64,000 nucleotides of DNA from positions 1,302,001-1,366,000 of the forward strand of contig NZ_CP022584.1 of NCBI RefSeq assembly GCF_002240225.1. Direction: 5' to 3'. Position 1 is the stretch's first letter, and each line of letters begins with the position of its first letter. A program made the position numbers and the translations under genes. Positions 29,690 through 37,107 of this stretch are shown here, piece after piece. The notes beneath the pieces were generated by a model. The model worked only from the letters and a program-made list of their open reading frames with translations, did not search any database and was not told where the DNA came from. This stretch comes from Paenibacillus physcomitrellae (GTDB lineage: Bacteria; Bacillota; Bacilli; Paenibacillales; Paenibacillaceae).

Positions 29690-29871
29690 GCTCCTTCTTC
29701 CCTCCCGTAATTTCTGCGTTTTTGACCGCGTGAAGGCTTTTCCACCTAGGGTAAATGTATTCAGGCCCGTCCCGAAATATCACAGGCACTTAAGTTTTTG
29801 CTCTAAGTATGGCATCATAGGGAAAGAAGACATTAGGAAGACAATACATGGATACTAGGAGAATCATAACT

Positions 29872-31659
29872 ATGGCACTTGACGGCATTGTAACCCGCGC
29901 TATCGTACATGAGCTTCAGGCCTGCATCGGCGCTCGCATTAATAAAATTCATCAGCCATCGGATAACGATATTGTCATGCATTTAAGAACGCGCAGCGGC
30001 AATCAGCGGTTGCTGCTTTCGGCCAACCCAACCTACCCGCGGGTGCACTTCACCGAAGCTTCATTTCTCAATCCGCAGGAGGCCCCGATGTTCTGCATGC
30101 TGCTGCGCAAACACTGCGAAGGCGGCGTGATCGAACAGGTCAGCCAGGTCGGCATGGAACGGATCATCCACCTGGATCTCAAACAAAGGGACGAGCTTGG
30201 CGACACCTCGCGAAAGAGAATCATCATTGAGCTGATGGGCAGACACAGCAACATTATTCTCGTCGATCCCGCTACAGGCACGCAGCTGGACGGCATTCAT
30301 CACGTCACTCCGTCGATCAGCAGCTACCGCGTGGTCATGCCCGGCTTCGCTTATACCGAGCCGCCCCAGCAGAACAAACGGAATCCGCTTGAAACGGACA
30401 AACCGCAATTTCTGGAGCATCTTCAGAGCGCGGCTGAACCTGCGGAGCCTCAGTGGCTGGTTGAAACATTCAGCGGCTTAAGCCCGCTGCTCGGCCAGGA
30501 GCTGCTTAACCGGGCCGCGCTTGAGCGCCAGAGCCAGGCTGCAGGAGCTACAGGTGCTGCAGAAGGAACCCAAGCCGAGGAAGCGTTTGAGCAGAGCCTG
30601 TGGAGCGTTTTTTCAGAGATGATGGAACAGATTCGCGGCGGCCGCTTTCAGCCGACTTCGGGGGAGAACGCCAAAGGAAAAAGCATTTTCTCAGCCGTTG
30701 ATCTGACGATCGTCAAACCGGAAACCAAACGCAGCTATGAGACAATTAGCGTCTGTATGGAAGATTATTACGGAGACAAAGCCGAACGGGATACGGTCAA
30801 GCAAAAGGTCAGCGATCTGCTGCGTTTCCTGCAGAACGAGCGGAGCAAAAACATCAAAAAGCTGTCCAATCTGCAGAAGGATCTGGATGACGCCGAAGAT
30901 GCGGAGAAATACAAAATTTGGGGCGAGCTGCTGCTGCCTTCGCTGTATTTGATTACCAAAGGCCAAACCGAGGTCGAGCTCGTCAATTATTACGATGAAG
31001 AACAGCGAATGATCCGGGTTCCGCTCGATCCGCTACTGACTCCTTCGGAGAACGCGCAGCGTTATTTTAAGAAGTACAACAAATTCAAGAACAGTCTCGC
31101 CGTTATCGACGAGCAGCTCAAGAAAACCCATGAGGAAATCGCTTATATGGACGAACTGCTGCAGCAGCTGTCTTTTGCCAGTATGAACGATATTGAGGAA
31201 ATTCGCGAGGAGCTGACTTCCCAAGGTTATTTGCGTGATCGCGGTCGGAAGAACGGGAAGAAGAAGAAAAAGGACAATCGTCCAACCCTGCATGTCTACA
31301 CTTCTTCCGAAGGCATCGAGATGGTCGTCGGCAAAAACAATCTGCAGAACGAATACATCACCAACCGGCTTGGCACGCCTAATGATACCTGGCTGCATAC
31401 GAAGGACATTCCGGGCTCACACGTATTGATCCGCGCGCATTCCTTCTCCGACGCCACTCTGGAGGAAGCCGCGCAGCTTGCCGCTTATTTCAGCCAGGCC
31501 AAGGAATCGAGCAGCGTTCCGGTCGACTGCACGCTGATCCGGCATGTAAGAAAGCCAAGCGGCGCCAAACCCGGATTTGTTATCTATGATCATCAGCGAA
31601 CGCTGTTCGTTACGCCTGATGAACAGCTCGTCAAGTCTCTTCCGAGCGCAATTAAATAA
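29872..31659 (+). CDS. rqcH: Ribosome quality-control factor RqcH (YloA, NFACT family)
   Basis: Binds obstructed 50S subunits with peptidyl-tRNA and adds C-terminal Ala tails that mark stalled chains for degradation. 595 residues: NFACT-N ('MALDGIVTRAIVHELQ', 'FCMLLRKHCEGGVIEQV'), a helix-hairpin-helix middle, a long coiled coil (about 285-410), and the C-terminal NFACT-R domain ('DTWLHTKDIPGSHVLIRAHS'). I start at ATG 29872, which fits the family; ATG 29848 also has a ribosome binding site (AGGAAG) and would add 8 residues. Formerly annotated as a fibronectin-binding protein. Confidence 0.93.
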   Translation: MALDGIVTRAIVHELQACIGARINKIHQPSDNDIVMHLRTRSGNQRLLLSANPTYPRVHFTEASFLNPQEAPMFCMLLRKHCEGGVIEQVSQVGMERIIHLDLKQRDELGDTSRKRIIIELMGRHSNIILVDPATGTQLDGIHHVTPSISSYRVVMPGFAYTEPPQQNKRNPLETDKPQFLEHLQSAAEPAEPQWLVETFSGLSPLLGQELLNRAALERQSQAAGATGAAEGTQAEEAFEQSLWSVFSEMMEQIRGGRFQPTSGENAKGKSIFSAVDLTIVKPETKRSYETISVCMEDYYGDKAERDTVKQKVSDLLRFLQNERSKNIKKLSNLQKDLDDAEDAEKYKIWGELLLPSLYLITKGQTEVELVNYYDEEQRMIRVPLDPLLTPSENAQRYFKKYNKFKNSLAVIDEQLKKTHEEIAYMDELLQQLSFASMNDIEEIREELTSQGYLRDRGRKNGKKKKKDNRPTLHVYTSSEGIEMVVGKNNLQNEYITNRLGTPNDTWLHTKDIPGSHVLIRAHSFSDATLEEAAQLAAYFSQAKESSSVPVDCTLIRHVRKPSGAKPGFVIYDHQRTLFVTPDEQLVKSLPSAIK

Positions 31660-31710
31660 CCGAAATCTAAATAACCAGAATCGTTAGTAAATAGGACGAG
31701 TAGTCCTGTA

Positions 31711-31761
31711 AAAAAACACAAGAGCAGCCGCGCCGGTCCATCCGGTCTTGGCTGCTCTTTG
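31711..31761 (-). terminator. Terminator between convergent rqcH and the LOV-GGDEF-EAL gene
   Basis: AGAGCAGCC/GGCTGCTCT with an inner CCGG...CCGG helix. On the minus strand it is followed by TGTGTTTTTTTAC, a good T tract; on the plus strand the tail is weak. It probably acts mainly on the minus-strand operon and also insulates rqcH. Confidence 0.75.
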
Positions 31762-31800
31762 TCATTATAATCCAATCCTGCAATCAGGATAATCCTGCGA

Positions 31801-33546
31801 TCAGGATAATCCTGCTATCAGGCCGCTGTTCATGCTGTCCTTGAACATTTGTTCCATTGCCGCGCGGTTTAACGGCCGGCTGTAATAATAGCCTTGGATA
31901 AGATCGCAGCCGCTGCCCGCCAGAAATTCCAGCTGCGACTTCGATTCCACTCCTTCGGCCAGGACGGTCAGCCCAAACGATTTGCCGAGCTGAATAATCG
32001 AGACAAGCAGAGTGCTGTCCTGTTCAGACAGCGGCGTTTCCTGTACAAACGACTTATCGATTTTCAAGATGTCGATAGGGAGTGTTTTTAAATAATGAAT
32101 AGAAGAATAACCTGTTCCAAAGTCATCAATGGAAATTTTAATTCCCTGACTTCTGAGTCTCTCCAGCTTCTCTTTGATCACAACAGGGTCGTTCAGCATG
32201 GTCTCCGTAACTTCCAGCTCCAGGTAACCCGGCTCCAGACCGGAATCCCTCAAGGCATTCTCTACTACATCTATAAACTGCGGATGTCTGAACTGCACGG
32301 CCGACACATTGACGGAAATCGTCACTTTCGGGTAACCTTCATCCTGCCACCGTTTGGCCAAGCGACAGCTCTCCCTCAGGACCCACTCCCCTAAACGGAT
32401 AATGAATCCATTCTCTTCGGCTACCGGAATAAACTCCATCGGCGGCACCATCCCTTGATCCGGGTCGTTCCACCGCAGCAGCACTTCAAGACCGGCCAGG
32501 GACGGGGTCGAGCTGATGTTTCCTTTCGGTTGAAAATATAATTCAAACTCTCCATGTTCTAAAGCTTTCGGCAGTTTCTTCTCGATCTCAATTCGTTTAT
32601 GTATTTCATCCAGTAGTGAATATTCGAACCAGTAGGGTTCACCCACGCTGGCCTGTTTGCTTTTCTTCAAGGCAAGATCGGCATAGTTAAGCAGCAGCGG
32701 CCCTTCCTCGGCATGTTCCGGATACATGCTGATTCCGAAGCTGAAGCTGAGCCGAACCTCTTCTTTTTTTATAAAATAAGGCTTGTGAAGCGCTTCTGCC
32801 AGCATAAGCGCCTGATTATGAATGTTGTAGCGTGAGCAATCCTGGGGTTTCAGCAGCACAATAAAATTATCCGCAAAACTGCGGCACAAAATGCCGTCAG
32901 GGCCGAGCAGGCGTTTCATACGCTCCGCGGCTTCCAGCAGCAGACGGTCTCCGGCCTTATCGCCATAACTTTCATTAAGATAACGGAACCGGTCGATATT
33001 GATCCGGATAATGGCGCAGTGATGCCCCTCCTGCAGTTCACGTTCCAGCTCCAATTTAAAGCGGCTCATGTTCAGAAGTCCGGTAAGCGGATCAAAGAAA
33101 GCCAGCTCCCGGATGCGCATGGACGATTTCTCCCGCTCCTCAACCTCTTGGGTGATGTCAAACTGCAGGCCGATGAAATACATCAGCTCGCCGGATTCCC
33201 CGAATACCGGACTGATCGTCAATTGATTCCAGAAGTAGCTTCCGTCTTTGCGGTAATTTTTGAGTGTGACCGTTTCAGCCCGTTGTTCAAGCTGCGCCTG
33301 CTTAACAACTTTTAGAGCCTCGGTGCTAGTGTCGGGCCCCTGTAGATAACGGCAGCTGCGCATTAAGATTTCTTCCGCTTCATATCCCGTCAGACGGGTA
33401 AATCCCTGATTGACGTAAATTACAGGATTGTCAGGGAGATTGGGATTCGTAACAATTAAGCCGATTCCCATTCTTTCGATAGCTTTCATGAACTCCGAAG
33501 CAGTAAGGAACGCTTCAGGGTCTTCAAGATGCAAACGATCTTCCAA
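31801..33546 (-). CDS. LOV-GGDEF-EAL protein: probable blue-light-responsive c-di-GMP phosphodiesterase
   Basis: 581 residues. Residues about 20-132 are a PAS domain of LOV type: 'RSCRYLQGPDT' holds the flavin-adduct Cys (C65) with R66 and Q69, and N97 (NYRKDG), N107 (FWNQL) and Q128 (GLQFD) match the flavin contacts known from YtvA; only the Asn before Cys is Ser. Residues 148-305 are a GGDEF domain whose signature is FADNF (224-228), so cyclase activity is unlikely. Residues 320-581 are an EAL domain with E354 (EVL), N413, E445, D474/D475, K495, E531 and Q551, all catalytic positions kept. The start is TTG 33546 with GGAGGTG. It is the last of three abutting genes after a PHP protein and a LysR regulator. 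Confidence 0.9.
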   Translation of the reverse strand: MEDRLHLEDPEAFLTASEFMKAIERMGIGLIVTNPNLPDNPVIYVNQGFTRLTGYEAEEILMRSCRYLQGPDTSTEALKVVKQAQLEQRAETVTLKNYRKDGSYFWNQLTISPVFGESGELMYFIGLQFDITQEVEEREKSSMRIRELAFFDPLTGLLNMSRFKLELERELQEGHHCAIIRINIDRFRYLNESYGDKAGDRLLLEAAERMKRLLGPDGILCRSFADNFIVLLKPQDCSRYNIHNQALMLAEALHKPYFIKKEEVRLSFSFGISMYPEHAEEGPLLLNYADLALKKSKQASVGEPYWFEYSLLDEIHKRIEIEKKLPKALEHGEFELYFQPKGNISSTPSLAGLEVLLRWNDPDQGMVPPMEFIPVAEENGFIIRLGEWVLRESCRLAKRWQDEGYPKVTISVNVSAVQFRHPQFIDVVENALRDSGLEPGYLELEVTETMLNDPVVIKEKLERLRSQGIKISIDDFGTGYSSIHYLKTLPIDILKIDKSFVQETPLSEQDSTLLVSIIQLGKSFGLTVLAEGVESKSQLEFLAGSGCDLIQGYYYSRPLNRAAMEQMFKDSMNSGLIAGLS

Positions 33547-33548
33547 CG

Positions 33549-34397
33549 CTACACCTCCTTCAATAATTTAACAACTTGTAATGTCACCGTCCGGCTGCCA
33601 AGCTCCCCATGGAAAACAGTCCCGTTTCGGCTGCCATGGAAGTCGGAACCGCCGGTCGCAATCAGGCCGTAACGAGCCGCCCATTCCCCGTAACGCTGTT
33701 CATCCTCCGGCGAATGATCCGAATGGAACACTTCGAGGCCGGCAGGTTTGCCGCTTTCCAGAAGAGACTGGATTAAAGCATCCTGGCCGTAGATCCCCGG
33801 ATGCGCAATCACTGGAGCGCCTCCTGCCTCCCGAATCCATTCAAAGGCCTGCTGCGGCGCAATTCTCGGCACGTTGGCATAAGCTGCAGCACCTTCTGCC
33901 AAGTAACGGTCGAAAGCGTCGCGGATATCGGCCGCATAACCTTTAGCCACCAATACCGCTGCGATATGGGGGCGCCCCAGGCTTTCTCCTTCCTGAAGCT
34001 CCCGCCCCAGCTCCTTGAGCACGTCCCCCCTCCCGAGAGGAATGCCGAGCTTCTGCAGGTTAGTCAGAATAGCTTCATTCCGCTGCTCTCTCGCATTTCT
34101 CAGCTCACTAAGCCGCTGCTTCAATACCGGATCATGGTGATTAATGAAATAGCCAAGTACATGAATATCAGTGTCATCAACCCGGGTACTGATTTCTATG
34201 CCGGGAACGACCACCATTCCAAGCTTCTTTCCGGCCTCCAAGGCTTCATCGATGCCGGCCACCGTATCATGGTCCGTAATGGCGATAGCGGCCAGCCCAT
34301 TCTCCTTGGCCATCCGGACATTGTCGGCAGGAGAATTCAGTCCATCTGAAGCAGTGGTGTGCGTATGCAAATCGGCCCGGCTCTGCTGCTGATTCAT
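33549..34397 (-). CDS. PHP-domain phosphoesterase (RNase AM/YciV-like)
   Basis: 282 residues. Metal ligands of the PHP fold: 'ADLHTHTTASDG' (HxH), 'AIAITDHDTVAG' (DHD), 'VVPGIEIST' (Glu), 'IHVLGYF' (His), 'APVIAHPGIYG' (His) and 'GGSDFHG' (DxH). Family members hydrolyse nucleoside 3',5'-bisphosphates or trim RNA 5' ends; the exact substrate cannot be read here. The start ATG abuts the stop of the LysR gene (TAAATG) and the stop lies 2 nt from the LOV-GGDEF-EAL start, so the three are co-translated. Confidence 0.9.
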   Translation of the reverse strand: MNQQQSRADLHTHTTASDGLNSPADNVRMAKENGLAAIAITDHDTVAGIDEALEAGKKLGMVVVPGIEISTRVDDTDIHVLGYFINHHDPVLKQRLSELRNAREQRNEAILTNLQKLGIPLGRGDVLKELGRELQEGESLGRPHIAAVLVAKGYAADIRDAFDRYLAEGAAAYANVPRIAPQQAFEWIREAGGAPVIAHPGIYGQDALIQSLLESGKPAGLEVFHSDHSPEDEQRYGEWAARYGLIATGGSDFHGSRNGTVFHGELGSRTVTLQVVKLLKEV

Positions 34398-35321
34398 TTA
34401 GACTCCTCCTTTAACCTCAGTCATGGGCTGCTTTATAAAGTTCAGAAACGTTACGGCCGAAATAGGCAGCAGCGTAGATTTCAAATGTATGGAGAAGAAT
34501 CTCCGCTTGAACGAAGCATTCCGGATGGGGACCACCCGCAGCAAACCTAACGCAAGTTCATGTTTGATGGAGGAGGGGGATAACATCGTGATGCCGAATC
34601 CCGCTTCTACCGCTGATTTTACCGCTCCGGTACTTCCCAGCTCCATCACTACGTTCAAATCCCCGGCACCCACTCCGCACCGCTGCATTTCCTCTTCCAT
34701 AACCTGTCTGGTCCCCGAGCCTTTCTCCCGAAGTACAAACGGATATCTGACGACCTGCTCCAGCTCAACGCCGTCCGGGAGGTCCAGTTCATGACCTGAC
34801 GGAACAACAAGCTTCAGTTCGTCTTCCATTACCGGTTCTATTTGAATATCAGGATGATCAACCGGCGCCTCAACCAGCCCGAATGTGAGCTGATGCTGCA
34901 GGATGTAATCCACAATTTGCGAGGTGTTCATCACTTTCAGCATAATTTGAATATGCGGGTATTGGTGGCCAAAAGGGCCGAGCAGCCTTGGCAAAATGTA
35001 TTCGCCGATCGTCAGGCTGGCGCCCAGGTGCAGCCGTCCTTCCAACTGATGTGTGAACCGGGACATCGCGTCCTCCGTTTCCCTCATCAGTTCCAGGCTG
35101 CGAACGGCAAACGGCAGCAGCGTTTGTCCCGCCTCCGTCAGCTCAATGCCTTTCGTTGAACGGATTAGCAGTTTGCATCCAAAGTGTTCTTCCAGGGACT
35201 GCATCTGCATCGTTACCGCCGGCTGGGTCATATGGAGCGACTGGGCCGCTGCTGAGAAGCTCCCGAGCTTGGCCACATTATAGAATATATGAAGCTGATG
35301 ATAGTTAAGCGCCATTCCCAT
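34398..35321 (-). CDS. LysR-family transcriptional regulator
   Basis: 307 residues. N-terminal winged HTH ('LHIFYNVAKLGSFSAAAQSLHMTQPAVTMQMQSLEEHFG') and a substrate-binding domain from about 90 ('GRLHLGASLTIGEYILPRLL', 'GSTGAVKSAVEAGFGITMLS'). It is closest in feel to the CysL/YeiE type of LysR proteins, several of which sense sulfur-related anions; ligand unknown. It is the first gene of the LysR-PHP-LOV unit, an unusual place for a LysR regulator, which is normally divergent from its target. AGGAAGG precedes the ATG. Confidence 0.9.
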   Translation of the reverse strand: MGMALNYHQLHIFYNVAKLGSFSAAAQSLHMTQPAVTMQMQSLEEHFGCKLLIRSTKGIELTEAGQTLLPFAVRSLELMRETEDAMSRFTHQLEGRLHLGASLTIGEYILPRLLGPFGHQYPHIQIMLKVMNTSQIVDYILQHQLTFGLVEAPVDHPDIQIEPVMEDELKLVVPSGHELDLPDGVELEQVVRYPFVLREKGSGTRQVMEEEMQRCGVGAGDLNVVMELGSTGAVKSAVEAGFGITMLSPSSIKHELALGLLRVVPIRNASFKRRFFSIHLKSTLLPISAVTFLNFIKQPMTEVKGGV

Positions 35322-35434
35322 CCATTCCTTCCTCTACCCATACAATACCATGAGGCAGCCCCCGTTTTAAACTGCCTTTACCATTTAAATGCAGCTAGGT
35401 TTAAATAACCCCGAGACTCTAAAGCTTTTATTAT

Positions 35435-35469
35435 AAAAAAAGCACGCCTCCGGCTTCGCCGGTGCATGC
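35435..35469 (-). terminator. Rho-independent terminator of the 145-aa ORF
   Basis: On the minus strand GCATGCACCGGC-GAA-GCCGGAGGCGTGC followed by TTTTTTTATAAT, 18 nt past the stop at 35487. Confidence 0.82.
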
Positions 35470-35486
35470 TGGATCATTCCGATTTC

Positions 35487-35924
35487 CTATTTCCGTTTGC
35501 GGCCATTCTTCAGCAGCGTTATCCTTCTCGAATGTCTCAGCCAGGAATAATAGGTTTTTAAATCTCTCAGTTCCATCGTTTCCGACATTCTGCCCAGGAA
35601 GGTTACAATGATCATTTTATAAAGCGGCTGACCCAGCAAATCCGTCTCCCCGGCCAGCTCGGTAAATTCCGCAATGAACACCAAATCCTGGTCAATCAGA
35701 TATACATCCTCTTCATTACGGTAATATTTCGTAATCCGCCCCTGCTTGAGGCAATCCCACAAAAAAGTCGCGATAGCTTCGGGTTGTGCTGCAGCCGAGC
35801 TTACCCGTTCCTTGTAACGCAGAGCCGCATGATGAGTAACTACGACATCAGCAACCTTGTATTCGCCAAGCGCTATATTGAAGGATTCATAAGTATTCCA
35901 ACGCTGGGTAGCCCTATCCTTCAC
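35487..35924 (-). CDS. Unrecognised 145-aa protein with an HHxxxRYxER motif
   Basis: I do not recognise this protein. It has no signal peptide or membrane segment. Around residues 30-40 'VVVTHHAALRYKERV', then 'VYLIDQDLVFIAEF' and 'KMIIVTFLGRMSE' suggest a small alpha/beta fold; the H-x3-R-x2-ER pattern followed by beta strands is reminiscent of DUF4258/RelE-like folds, but this is only a resemblance. The C-terminus is strongly basic (RHSRRITLLKNGRKRK). Start GTG 35924 with GAAGGGGGG upstream. It is transcribed alone, with its own terminator and an AT-rich promoter region (35960-36020). No antitoxin-like partner is adjacent. Confidence 0.75.
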   Translation of the reverse strand: MKDRATQRWNTYESFNIALGEYKVADVVVTHHAALRYKERVSSAAAQPEAIATFLWDCLKQGRITKYYRNEEDVYLIDQDLVFIAEFTELAGETDLLGQPLYKMIIVTFLGRMSETMELRDLKTYYSWLRHSRRITLLKNGRKRK

Positions 35925-36097
35925 GGTGTTCCCCCCTTCCCTGGAGTTCTCCGATTCCCGATCTGGTACTTATTGACTAAGTATTTATTCCTATAATAGT
36001 ATAATATCCCGTTTTGATGCGCAAGTCTCATACAACTCTCTCTTTTCTGAAATCTATTAACCGATTAACGGGAATATTCCTCTCTGACTAGGAAAAT

Positions 36098-36133
36098 AAA
36101 AAAAAGAAGGGGCGGCAGCGCCGTTCCTTCTTT
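36098..36133 (-). terminator. Rho-independent terminator of ylbF-ylbG
   Basis: On the minus strand AAAGAAGG...CCTTCTTT, with an inner GGCGCTGCC helix, followed by a long T tract (TTTTTTTTATTTTC). About 60 nt past the ylbG stop. Confidence 0.88.
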
Positions 36134-36193
36134 GATAACAAAACGTCTGATCAGAGATCCTCTCGCCCGCTTATGCTCGAGGGACTCTAAAGC

Positions 36194-36457
36194 CTAAAGC
36201 CCGTAGTACTGGGTCTTGTCCGGCACGTTTTTGTTGTATTCGGTTTTGATCTCGTTGCGATAAGATCTCTCGATCTTGCGCACGTAGGATAACTTGCGGA
36301 CATTCTTCATAATATCCTCTGCCCGGTCGGCATTCACGTACATGACCACATAATGCATTCTTCTGGACAGATACAAGACATTACCGTATTTATCCAGGTT
36401 TCTGGCCGCTTTCAAATCACTGACCCAAATAATAAATCCCGCTCGTTCCGGAAACAT
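36194..36457 (-). CDS. ylbG: YlbG family protein (DUF2129)
   Basis: 87 residues from ATG 36457 (MFPERAGFIIWVSDLKAARN). 'KYGNVLYLSRRMHYVVMYVN', 'VRKLSYVRKIERSYRNEIKTEY' and 'DKTQYYGL' match B. subtilis YlbG end to end. Function is unknown. The frame is open to 36535, but that part overlaps ylbF and does not fit the family. It follows ylbF by 41 bp, the conserved ylbF-ylbG pair, and shares its terminator. Confidence 0.88.
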   Translation of the reverse strand: MFPERAGFIIWVSDLKAARNLDKYGNVLYLSRRMHYVVMYVNADRAEDIMKNVRKLSYVRKIERSYRNEIKTEYNKNVPDKTQYYGL

Positions 36458-36498
36458 GTCCGCCGCTTCCCCCGCTTTCTGATGAAATCCGTCCGATT

Positions 36499-36939
36499 CT
36501 AGCCGCCGCAGCCGCAAGAACCGCCCCCTCCGCATCCGCCTTTCGGATTCGGATCGTTGCTTGGCACCTTGATCGATTGAGAAACGGAGTAAGCAATCAT
36601 CTCCGACATCTCATGCAGCATACCGTCCAGCTCTTGCTCGGCAAGCTTAAATCTCCTTACCGCCTCAAACTGCTCCAGTTCCTGCTCTACCTCAGCCACT
36701 TTATCCTTTGCTTCATGATAGTTGGGATGAAAGTGACCAAAACGCTGGGTCTCCTCGAAAAGTTCTTTTTTGGAAGCCAGCTTGCGAACGCAGCTTTGAA
36801 TCTGCTCATCGTTCTCGATCTTCTGCTTCCAATATAAGTAGTCGGTCACACAAACCGAATGGTTGATCATATCGCCCAATTCATAGGCGTATGTCAGCAT
36901 TTGGGCCATATCGACCGTTCGCAATTCAGATACGCTCAT
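36499..36939 (-). CDS. ylbF: YlbF/RicF family protein with Cys-rich tail
   Basis: Subunit of the RicAFT (YmcA-YlbF-YaaT) complex, which carries Fe-S clusters and promotes mRNA maturation by RNase Y, competence, sporulation and biofilm formation. 146 residues, helical: 'ETQRFGHFHPNYHEAKDKV' is the family signature. The tail 'PKGGCGGGGSCGCGG' holds three Cys for the cluster. I start at MSVSELRT (36939); an ATG two codons earlier (36945) is possible because the ribosome binding site (GAGATG) is ambiguous. Followed by ylbG. Confidence 0.88.
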   Translation of the reverse strand: MSVSELRTVDMAQMLTYAYELGDMINHSVCVTDYLYWKQKIENDEQIQSCVRKLASKKELFEETQRFGHFHPNYHEAKDKVAEVEQELEQFEAVRRFKLAEQELDGMLHEMSEMIAYSVSQSIKVPSNDPNPKGGCGGGGSCGCGG

Positions 36940-37107
36940 GAACATTCATCTCTATTCTGTAGAAGTTCCACCAAATTTATTTCCATTGGTAGACTATTTT
37001 ATCATATCATAAACGCGCCCCGAGCAGAAGATAAAATCAACTTTTGGCTCCGCTGGAGGGAGCTGACAGGAGAAAGGAGGAGGTTCCCGGGCTGACTGCT
37101 AATCCCT

